A DNA stretch of 64,000 nt from Candidatus Contendibacter sp. (GTDB taxonomy: Bacteria; Pseudomonadota; Gammaproteobacteria; Competibacterales; Competibacteraceae): assembly GCA_029624765.1 (NCBI GenBank), contig JARSSO010000027.1, forward strand, positions 34,921 to 98,920, given 5' to 3'. The position numbers were made by a program, and so were the translations under genes. The notes under the pieces are model-generated. The model searched no databases, was not told the DNA's origin, and was given only the letters and a program-made list of their open reading frames with translations. This document shows positions 48,735 to 64,000 of this stretch, piece after piece (position 1 is the first letter of the stretch; every line of letters begins with the position of its first letter).

Positions 48735-49702
48735 CCCTCATCAATATTTTTATCGAGCACATCATCCATCCAATCCAGTGTTGACTCTATTCCTGCATCT
48801 CTCACTACCACATTGCAATGATGATGCCCCCAACCTAGATTATATGGGCGGTGATTGAATACACCAATTTGTAAGTCATCGATATGGAAAAGATTTAATT
48901 GCGTCACCGTAAGATCGGGTACTTCCCGGCCATCGGCCTGTTGCAACCGGTTAAAAAAGCCTTCGCTGGATATTTCCTCAAGACACAAAGGGCAAATAGT
49001 CGTCCTTTTTCTGTTCAATATGCGTGATTGCTGCAATTTTTCATAATCGAGCAAATGGTTTTCCTGACATTGTTTAAGCTTTTCTGCTTTGCGCTGAATA
49101 ACATCGGATTCAATCATGCCATTCTTTATTGCAACATGGCCCGAATCCTTGCAAAGCCAAAATAAGGCTTCAAGCTGTTTTCGGCAATTTTCAATAGTTT
49201 GGATGCTGGCATATTCAAACACCCGAATTCCGGCGCCTTTAATCGAAGTTGAGTTAAACCCCCTGATTATCTTTTCTCCACGGTTCATCGCCGTCGTTCC
49301 TGGAATACGCGCAACATACTCACCACCAAACGGCGCGGATCGGCTTTGCGCTCCTTTCCAATGATGCGTATCGGGACTGTAGGCATTCCATTGGTCCCTT
49401 GTTTCATAGAAAACAAGAGCATTTTGCCCAAGCTCCAGCCCGCGATCGGCAAGCTCCTGGTTTGTTTTCTGGTTGCCAAAATACATATCCGGTGAAATCA
49501 GAGCGATAAAGCCGTTTTCAAAAGCGGATTCGCCTTCTGGCGGATGCGATGCTCTGTCCCAAAAAGCATAGGGTATGAGGACGGTGCTATTGCGGGATAC
49601 CCGGTTTTGGTAAATGACATCATCATCGGCGCCCCGCGTTTGCCCCGTTTTATAGAGTTTGCGCTCCAGCAAGGATGGCAGCCTTGGCAACTTTTTTCCC
49701 AT
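48704..49702 (-). CDS. type II restriction endonuclease, HNH-like, possibly BstXI family
   Basis: 332 residues. Opening GKKLPRLPSLLERKLYKTGQ and RGADDDVIYQNRVSRNSTVL recall the BstXI family as I remember it. The last 95 residues carry the likely nuclease: CPLCLEEISSEGFF (zinc Cys pair), LNLFHIDDLQIGVFNHRPYN and WGHHHCNVVV, together an HNH/beta-beta-alpha-metal pattern. GGAG 8 bases before the ATG lies inside the 3' end of the ABC permease gene, 5 bp after its stop. It therefore sits on the exporter transcript, while its methyltransferase faces it from the opposite strand. Confidence 0.75.
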   Translation of the reverse strand: MGKKLPRLPSLLERKLYKTGQTRGADDDVIYQNRVSRNSTVLIPYAFWDRASHPPEGESAFENGFIALISPDMYFGNQKTNQELADRGLELGQNALVFYETRDQWNAYSPDTHHWKGAQSRSAPFGGEYVARIPGTTAMNRGEKIIRGFNSTSIKGAGIRVFEYASIQTIENCRKQLEALFWLCKDSGHVAIKNGMIESDVIQRKAEKLKQCQENHLLDYEKLQQSRILNRKRTTICPLCLEEISSEGFFNRLQQADGREVPDLTVTQLNLFHIDDLQIGVFNHRPYNLGWGHHHCNVVVRDAGIESTLDWMDDVLDKNIDEGYFTPKKRPS

Positions 49703-49707
49703 CGGAC

Positions 49708-50711
49708 CTACTCCCACCGAAACAGCCAGGCCCCCACCACCATGAAGCCAACGCTCATGGCGCTCAGCGCCAACAGATGCCCGGAAATCGCCGCCAGACC
49801 GGCGCCGTCGATCATGATCGCCCGCGCCGCGTCGATAATGTGCGTCAGCGGCGCCAGTTGCGCGCACTGTTGCAGTACCGGATGAACACCCTCCAGCGAA
49901 AACCACACCCCGGAGAGAAACGTCATCGGCCAACTGAGAAGGTTCAATACGCCGGCGGCGACTTCCTCGCTGGTGGTGCGGGCGGCGACGATCAGCCCCA
50001 GGCTGATCAGGCTGATCGCCCCCACCAAAAACACGATGCCCAGATCGAGGTAGGAACCATGCATCGGAAAACCGATCACCCCATCGGTTCCGGCGAACAC
50101 CAGCGCGGTGGTCGCCAGAATCAGCCAGAGCCGCGAAACGACCTGGGCCGACAGAAACTCCAGCGGCGTCAGCGGCGTGGCCTTCAACCGCTTCAACATC
50201 CCGCTTTTCCGGTAGCGGACGATGACGTAGCCGACCCCGAACAGGCAACTGAACATCATGTTCATCGCCAGGATGCCTGGCGCGATCCAATCCACGTAGC
50301 GGATGGCCCGCCCACTCACGGTCTGTTTGGCGAACGTGGCGGGCGCGTCGGAACCGCGCAGCACGCGCTCCAGGACGTAACCCTTGGGCGACTCGTCGTT
50401 GATCCAGTAGCGTCGTCCAGCCGGGTCGATCAACATATCCAGTTGGTGGCGCTCGACCTTGGGCAAGGCGACGGAGAGGTCGGCAACGGGAATAAACCGC
50501 ACATGGCGGGCTTGAAAAAATGTGCTCTCGCCACCGCCAGCGGCATCGCCCAACACCCCGACCTTGTAAAGAGCCAGCCCCGGACCGGAAAACGCGACGG
50601 CGAAACCAGCAATCAGGGAGAGGGGGAATAAAAAATTCCAGGTGAGGGTCGAGCGGTCCCGCAGGAATTCCCAATTGCGGCAGACGAAAACAGCCCAGAA
50701 CCGCTTGAAAT

Positions 50712-50715
<4 letters not shown>
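49708..50715 (-). CDS. ABC-2 type exporter permease
   Basis: 335 residues. A first hydrophobic segment (TLTWNFLFPLSLIAGFAVAF), a periplasmic stretch of about 120 residues, and then five more segments from about 150 on, as in the YhfC/DrrB-like ABC-2 class. Substrate is unknown; drugs, lipids or polysaccharides are all possible. The start overlaps the stop of the ATPase gene (ATGA). The endonuclease gene follows within 5 bp. Confidence 0.88.
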
Positions 50716-51596
<881 letters not shown>

Positions 51597-51655
51597 GGGA
51601 TTGGCGCATCGGGATGGCGCGGAGAACGAGGGCACCCGCGTCCGCGCGGCTGAGT

Positions 51656-51688
51656 GAAAAAGGCGGGTGGCGCCGCGCGTTCCCGCCT
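51656..51688 (-). terminator. intrinsic terminator of the rpoBC operon
   Basis: On the minus strand AGGCGGG and CCCGCCT form a perfect 7-bp stem with a 14-base loop, followed by TTTTC. It lies about 35 bp after the rpoC stop. Confidence 0.85.
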
Positions 51689-51721
51689 CTACCCAAGGAT
51701 GCCCGTTACCTGGTCACGCGT

Positions 51722-55957
<4,236 letters not shown>

Positions 55958-56012
55958 CTCTCACCCACGCAATGGTGTTGTCCCGCCCGAAGGGGCGGCG
56001 GGCGTCTCGGCG

Positions 56013-60176
<4,164 letters not shown>

Positions 60177-60271
60177 CGGGATTCCTCTCGAAGAACCAGT
60201 CCAGGGTGGGAACCGATTTTCACCCCGCGGCCAGCGGCGGGGGCGGATTGAACAAGCCCTGCGCAATCAAA

Positions 60272-60316
60272 CGGAAACAGGCCGGCGACCCCAGCAGGGA
60301 TCGCCAGCCGTTTCCG
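60272..60316 (-). promoter_or_regulatory. rplL-rpoB intergenic hairpin (attenuator / processing site)
   Basis: On the minus strand CGGAAAC pairs with GTTTCCG, enclosing GGC-TGGCGA-CCC / GGGGTCGCC-GCC complementarity, and TTT follows. The 45-base stem-loop sits between rplL and rpoB, where E. coli has a partial attenuator and an RNase III cleavage site. A similar role is likely here. Confidence 0.65.
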
Positions 60317-60385
60317 CTTCAGTCCATCCAAGGCGGGCGATGCCACGCGCCGCCATCCCAGCGGAGATGGGAGACAGCGCGGCCC

Positions 60386-60760
60386 CTACCTGATCTCGAC
60401 CTTGGCGCCGGCATCCTCCAGCTTCTTCTTGACGTCCTCGGCCTCGGCCTTGGGAATGCCTTCCTTGATGGTGGAGGGCACGCCTTCCACCGCGTCCTTG
60501 GCTTCCTTCAGCCCCAGACCGGTCAGGGCGCGGACCACCTTGATCACTTCGACTTTCTTCTCGCCGAAGCTGGTCATCACCACGTCGAACTCGGTCTTTT
60601 CCTCGACCGGGGCGGCGGCCACGGCGGCAGCCGGGGCGGCGGCCACGGCGGCGGCGGCGGTCACGCCAAACTTCGCTTCCATCGCGGCGATCAGATCCAC
60701 GACTTCCATCACGGTCATGCCGGCGATGGTTTCCAAAATGTCTTCTTTCGAAACAGCCAT
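60386..60760 (-). CDS. rplL: 50S ribosomal protein L7/L12
   Basis: 124 residues. N-terminal dimerisation helix pair, then the flexible Ala-rich hinge at about 33-52, then the factor-binding C-terminal domain with [20 protein letters not shown] and [17 protein letters not shown]. Present in several copies on the ribosomal stalk. AGGAG is 10 bases before the ATG. Confidence 0.97.
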   Translation of the reverse strand: MAVSKEDILETIAGMTVMEVVDLIAAMEAKFGVTAAAAVAAAPAAAVAAAPVEEKTEFDVVMTSFGEKKVEVIKVVRALTGLGLKEAKDAVEGVPSTIKEGIPKAEAEDVKKKLEDAGAKVEIR

Positions 60761-60828
60761 TGCAAATTCACTCCTGATAGGGGCGCTATCAATCACTTTC
60801 GATCAATCGGGCCGGGTTGCCAAGACAC

Positions 60829-61365
60829 TCAGGCAGCTTCTTCTTTCTGCTGCCGAATTGCATCGAGAGTGCGCACCAGTTTGCCTGGAATTTCGTTGAG
60901 GGTCCGCGCCAACTTGTCGAGCGGCGCCCGCAGGGTAGCCATCAACAAACTGATCGCTTCGTCGCGGGTCGGCAAGCTGGCCAGACGGTCCAGCTCGGTG
61001 GCTGGAAACGCCCGTCCACCGACCGCCAGGGCCTTGACGACCAACTTGTCGTTGGTTTTTTCCTTGAGAAATTCCTTGAACAACCGCGCCGCCGCGCCTG
61101 GATCTTGTTGGGAGAACGCCAGAATCAGCGGCCCCACCAGACTCGATTGCAGGCACTCGAACTCGGTCCCTTGCACGGCGCGCCGTGCCAGGGTGTTCTT
61201 GACGACGCGCAGATAGACGCCGGTTTCCCGCGCCTTGACGCGCAGGTTGGTGATCTGAGCCACGCTCAGACCCCGGTACTCGGCGGCGATCGCGGAGTGC
61301 GCACTGGCAGCCACCTTGGCGACTTCGGTCACCACAGCCTGTTTTTCCGCCAGATTGAGACTCAT
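60829..61365 (-). CDS. rplJ: 50S ribosomal protein L10
   Basis: 178 residues. Anchors the L7/L12 stalk and, with it, represses its own mRNA. Conserved segments are EYRGLSVAQITNLRVKAR, YLRVVKNTLARRAVQGT and the L12-binding C-terminal helix. GAGG lies 7 bases before the ATG. Gap to rplL is 68 bp. Confidence 0.97.
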   Translation of the reverse strand: MSLNLAEKQAVVTEVAKVAASAHSAIAAEYRGLSVAQITNLRVKARETGVYLRVVKNTLARRAVQGTEFECLQSSLVGPLILAFSQQDPGAAARLFKEFLKEKTNDKLVVKALAVGGRAFPATELDRLASLPTRDEAISLLMATLRAPLDKLARTLNEIPGKLVRTLDAIRQQKEEAA

Positions 61366-61581
61366 TGCGTTACCTCGCGGTTTCTCCTCCACGGTGTGGA
61401 GAATGGGAACGGCGGCCTGATCGGGAATCATCCGGCAGAGCCTTGCCGTCTGCGCGGGCTACTCCGGCGAACCGGCGGCGATTAAGCCTGACGGCGCCCG
61501 CGGTCTTTGACGCTGACCGGCGGTTTTCCGGTCGGCCCAAAGTTCGCTTCGTCCCCGGCGCGGCGCCGGAGACGCTTGGGT
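61366..61581 (-). promoter_or_regulatory. rplJ leader (probable L10 autoregulatory region)
   Basis: A 216-base gene-free stretch between rplA and rplJ, where proteobacteria carry the L10 leader and the rplJ promoter. Minus-strand hairpins seen are GACCGG / CCGGTC (near the rplA end) and CTCCAC / GTGGAG just ahead of the rplJ ribosome site. The assignment rests mainly on position. Confidence 0.45.
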
Positions 61582-62277
61582 TCAGAACGAAAGCGTGGCC
61601 TGATCCACCGCCAAGCCCGGACCCATGGTGGTGGAGACGGTCACGCGGCGAATATAGACCCCCTTGGAAGTGGCGGGCTTGATCTTCTGCAAGTCGTGCA
61701 GCAACGCTTGCAAATTTTCCCGCAGTTGGTTCGGCGCGAAATCCACCTTGCCGATGGTGCAGTGGATGATGCCAGCCTTGTCGGTCCGATAACGGACCTG
61801 ACCGGCTTTGGCGTTGCGAATCGCGCCCGTCACGTCGGCGGTCACGGTGCCGACCTTGGGGTTGGGCATCAGCCCGCGCGGACCGAGAATCTTGCCCAAC
61901 TGGCCGACTACCCGCATCGCGTCGGGCGCGGCGATGACCACGTCGAAATCGAGATTGCCCGCCTTGACCGACTCGGCCAAGTCCTCGAAGCCAACCACAT
62001 CGGCTCCAGCGGCCCTGGCGGCCTCGGCGTTGGCGCCCTGGGCGAACACCGCTACCCGCACGGTCTTGCCGGTGCCGTGCGGCAACACCGTGGCGCTGCG
62101 CACGACCTGGTCGGATTTGCGGGGATCGACGCCCAGGTTGACCGCGGCATCCACCGATTCGCGGAACTTGACGCCCGAAACCTCCTTAAGCAAATCCAGC
62201 GCTTCCTCGATTGAATAAAACTTGCCCGGAACCAGCTTGGCGCGGATCGCCCGCATCCGCTTGGAACGGTTGGCCAT
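61582..62277 (-). CDS. rplA: 50S ribosomal protein L1
   Basis: 231 residues. Forms the L1 stalk and represses its own operon by binding the rplK mRNA leader. Signature [20 protein letters not shown] is present, with [20 protein letters not shown] near the N-terminus. AAGGAG overlaps the end of rplK, three bases upstream, so the pair is translationally coupled. Confidence 0.97.
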   Translation of the reverse strand: MANRSKRMRAIRAKLVPGKFYSIEEALDLLKEVSGVKFRESVDAAVNLGVDPRKSDQVVRSATVLPHGTGKTVRVAVFAQGANAEAARAAGADVVGFEDLAESVKAGNLDFDVVIAAPDAMRVVGQLGKILGPRGLMPNPKVGTVTADVTGAIRNAKAGQVRYRTDKAGIIHCTIGKVDFAPNQLRENLQALLHDLQKIKPATSKGVYIRRVTVSTTMGPGLAVDQATLSF

Positions 62278-62280
62278 GGC

Positions 62281-62712
62281 TTAGACTCCTTCCACATTGA
62301 GGCCCATGGAACGGGCGCTGCCGGCGATGGTCCGCACCGCCGCGTCAAGACTGGCGGCGGTCAGATCGGGCGTCTTGGTCTTGGCGATCTCTTCCAACTG
62401 GGCGCGCGTCACGGTGCCCACCTTCTTGGTGTTCGGGTTGGAACTGCCACTGGCGAGACCCAGCGCCTTCTTCAGCAGCACCGAAGCCGGCGGGGTCTTC
62501 ATGATGAAGGTAAAGCTACGGTCGCTGTAGACCGTGATCACCACCGGAATCGGCAGGCCCGGCTCCAGATGTTGGGTCTGGGCGTTGAAGGTCTTGCAAA
62601 ATTCCATGATGTTCACGCCGTGCTGGCCCAGCGCGGGGCCGACGGGCGGACTGGGATTGGCCTTGGCGGCCGCGACCTGCAACTTGACGTATGCGGTGAC
62701 TTTCTTTGCCAT
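62281..62712 (-). CDS. rplK: 50S ribosomal protein L11
   Basis: 143 residues. Part of the GTPase-associated centre with the 1070 region of 23S rRNA. N-terminal [20 protein letters not shown] and [16 protein letters not shown] are canonical, and the C-terminal rRNA-binding domain ends [14 protein letters not shown]. The 88-bp gap to nusG is the probable L1 operator region. Confidence 0.97.
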   Translation of the reverse strand: MAKKVTAYVKLQVAAAKANPSPPVGPALGQHGVNIMEFCKTFNAQTQHLEPGLPIPVVITVYSDRSFTFIMKTPPASVLLKKALGLASGSSNPNTKKVGTVTRAQLEEIAKTKTPDLTAASLDAAVRTIAGSARSMGLNVEGV

Positions 62713-62800
62713 CGTAGCTCCTGACGGGTACGAACGCCTCGCGGCTCCCCGAATGAACCGCCCGTGACCGGACGGCGAAAAGGCGACCGGCGAACGCCGG

Positions 62801-63340
62801 TCAGCGGGATACCTTATCGACCTGACTGAATTCCAGTTCCACCGGCGTGGTCCGACCGAAAATCATCACCCCCACCCGCAACCGGCTTTTTTCGTAGTTG
62901 ACTTCCTCAACCACACCCTCAAAGTCGTTGAACGGTCCCTCGGTGACGCGCACCATTTCGCCGGGTTCGTAAAGTACCTTGGGCCGGGGTTTATCCACAC
63001 CGTCCTGAACGCGTTGCAAGATGGCCTGGGCTTCCTTTTCCGAGATGGGCGCGGGCTTGTCACTCGTGCCGCCGATGAAACCAAGCACCTTGGGGACGTT
63101 GCGGACCAGGTGCCAGGTCTCGTTGTCCATCTCCATCTGCACCAGCACATAACCGGGGAAGAATTTGCGGTCGCTCTTGCGCTTCTGCCCGTCGCGCATT
63201 TCCACCACTTCCTCGGTGGGCACCAACACTTGGCCGAACCGGTCTTTCAGACCCTCGCGATTGATCCGCTCCAGCAGGGAACGCCTGACATGCTGTTCGA
63301 AGCCGGAATAGGCCTGCACCACATACCACCGCATCGCCAT
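62801..63340 (-). CDS. nusG: transcription termination/antitermination protein NusG
   Basis: 179 residues. N-terminal NGN domain ([40 protein letters not shown]) binds RNA polymerase; C-terminal KOW domain ([20 protein letters not shown]) contacts Rho or S10. Start could also be the Met two codons downstream. secE precedes it by 12 bp. Confidence 0.97.
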   Translation of the reverse strand: MAMRWYVVQAYSGFEQHVRRSLLERINREGLKDRFGQVLVPTEEVVEMRDGQKRKSDRKFFPGYVLVQMEMDNETWHLVRNVPKVLGFIGGTSDKPAPISEKEAQAILQRVQDGVDKPRPKVLYEPGEMVRVTEGPFNDFEGVVEEVNYEKSRLRVGVMIFGRTTPVELEFSQVDKVSR

Positions 63341-63352
63341 GCCGTTGCTCCG

Positions 63353-63727
63353 TCAGCCGGTAATCAGTCGAACCAGCCAGAACAGCAACACATCCAGCAA
63401 CCACAGCAACAACCCCATGATCACGACCATGGCGATCACGACCAACGTGGTTTGAGTGGTTTCGGCGCGGGTCGGCCAAGCCACCTTGCGCAGTTCGGTA
63501 CGGGCATCCTGAATGAATTCGAGGGCTTCCGCGCCCCTTTCGGTTTTCAGAGCGATGGCCACCGCCACGCCCGTCGCCGCCAGCAGGCCGATGACGCGCG
63601 CCAGCAGCGAATGCGTGGCGAAGACGTAAAAAGCGACCAGCGCGCTCAGGATGATGGCACCGGCGGCCAGCAGCTTGAATGTATCGGCACGATTGAGGGC
63701 TTGCGGTTCGGGCTTGGTCGAATTCAT
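63353..63727 (-). CDS. secE: protein translocase subunit SecE
   Basis: 124 residues, the three-helix gammaproteobacterial form. Two N-terminal membrane segments (about 18-60), the conserved amphipathic segment FIQDARTELRKVAWPTRAET, and a last helix ending WLVRLITG. Part of the SecYEG channel. tRNA-Trp lies 80 bp upstream and nusG 12 bp downstream, the usual order. Confidence 0.96.
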   Translation of the reverse strand: MNSTKPEPQALNRADTFKLLAAGAIILSALVAFYVFATHSLLARVIGLLAATGVAVAIALKTERGAEALEFIQDARTELRKVAWPTRAETTQTTLVVIAMVVIMGLLLWLLDVLLFWLVRLITG

Positions 63728-63807
63728 GCGATCTTGGCTCTACGCGCTCGGCATCGGTTCGCGCCATCGGAACGGGCGGGTGGGATCGGAATCTGCCATC
63801 GGGAAGA

Positions 63808-63883
<76 letters not shown>

Positions 63884-63898
63884 GTAACTTTAGGGTGG

Positions 63899-63931
63899 CT
63901 GGCCGGAATCCGCCTCGGCGATTCCAGCCAG
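63899..63931 (-). terminator. hairpin between tuf and tRNA-Trp
   Basis: GGAATC pairs with GATTCC, extended by CTGGCC / AGCCAG with one mismatch. No T-run. It may be a processing or partial termination site ahead of the tRNA. Confidence 0.4.
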
Positions 63932-63943
63932 TCAAACCGGGAA

Positions 63944-64000
63944 CTACTCGATGATCTTGGCGACGACGCCGGCGCCGACGGTGCGCCCCCCCTCGCGAAT
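63944..64000 (-). CDS. tuf: elongation factor Tu, C-terminal end only
   Basis: The last 18 codons read IREGGRTVGAGVVAKIIE then TAG, the near-invariant C-terminus of EF-Tu. The rest lies beyond the window. It is followed by tRNA-Trp and secE, so this is the tufB-type locus of a gammaproteobacterium. Confidence 0.96.
   Translation of the reverse strand: MREGGRTVGAGVVAKIIE

Noticed and set aside
48704..50674. Apparent 656-residue fusion of a Gly/Arg-rich segment to the endonuclease
   Set aside because: The first half is an out-of-frame reading of the ABC permease gene; a start with a ribosome site at 49702 explains the endonuclease alone.
60600..60670. GCC-rich repeats in rplL
   Set aside because: Encodes the Ala-rich hinge normal for L7/L12.
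62991..62999. Perfect DnaA-box 9-mer TTATCCACA
   Set aside because: Single copy inside nusG coding sequence; no cluster, so not an origin.

Overview
The window looks like chromosomal DNA of a high-GC gammaproteobacterium. The evidence is the order tuf-tRNA(Trp)-secE-nusG-rplKAJL-rpoBC, the run rsmG-parA-parB-atpIBEFHAGDC-glmU, a YheS-type ABC-F protein and a PmtA-like methyltransferase. The GC content and a GH57 amylase-like gene divergent from pyruvate kinase would suit a glycogen-storing lineage such as Competibacteraceae, but that placement is inference.

Layout. 1-3.6 kb: 3' part of pyk (-) divergent from a GH57 glycoside hydrolase (+). 3.6-8.2 kb: an accessory island with a secreted papain-like cysteine protease, an intact NADAR-domain gene coupled to a broken NADAR fragment, a small membrane protein, a 152-bp MITE-like element, an alpha/beta hydrolase, a type VI amidase effector of the Tae4 family and its probable periplasmic immunity protein. 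8.3-11.5 kb: three cobalamin genes (cobK, cbiD, cbiA). 11.5-16.5 kb: an EF-G paralogue, a DUF1015 protein and a membrane-anchored protein with an Sm/SH3-like C-terminus. 16.8-26.4 kb: rsmG, parAB and the whole F1Fo ATP synthase operon, with a clear promoter and terminator. 26.5-36 kb: glmU, gltX, prfB (with its programmed frameshift), yheS, moeB, a DUF1028 protein and a two-domain SagB-like nitroreductase. 36-46.9 kb: a CBS protein, a UbiB-family kinase, a large AAA-FHA-FHA protein, a small internally duplicated acidic protein, a PmtA-like methyltransferase, pta, an ADP-ribosylglycohydrolase and msrA. 47-51.6 kb: an AT-richer restriction-modification insert (RHH regulator, methyltransferase, convergent endonuclease) abutting a two-gene ABC exporter. 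51.7-64 kb: rpoC, rpoB, rplL, rplJ, rplA, rplK, nusG, secE, tRNA-Trp and the 3' end of tuf, all on the minus strand.

The most striking signals are four. (1) The prfB frameshift site has the usual SD-like element and slippery CTT, but its in-frame stop is TAA instead of the near-universal TGA; this should weaken the RF2-specific feedback. (2) There is an orphan Tae4 effector/immunity pair beside a lipase-like hydrolase and ADP-ribose-linked (NADAR) genes. (3) The ribbon-helix-helix gene ahead of the methyltransferase has a perfect 9+9 palindrome filling the spacer of its own promoter, a likely autoregulatory control switch for the R-M system. (4) A 909-residue ExeA-like ATPase carries two FHA-like domains at its C-terminus.
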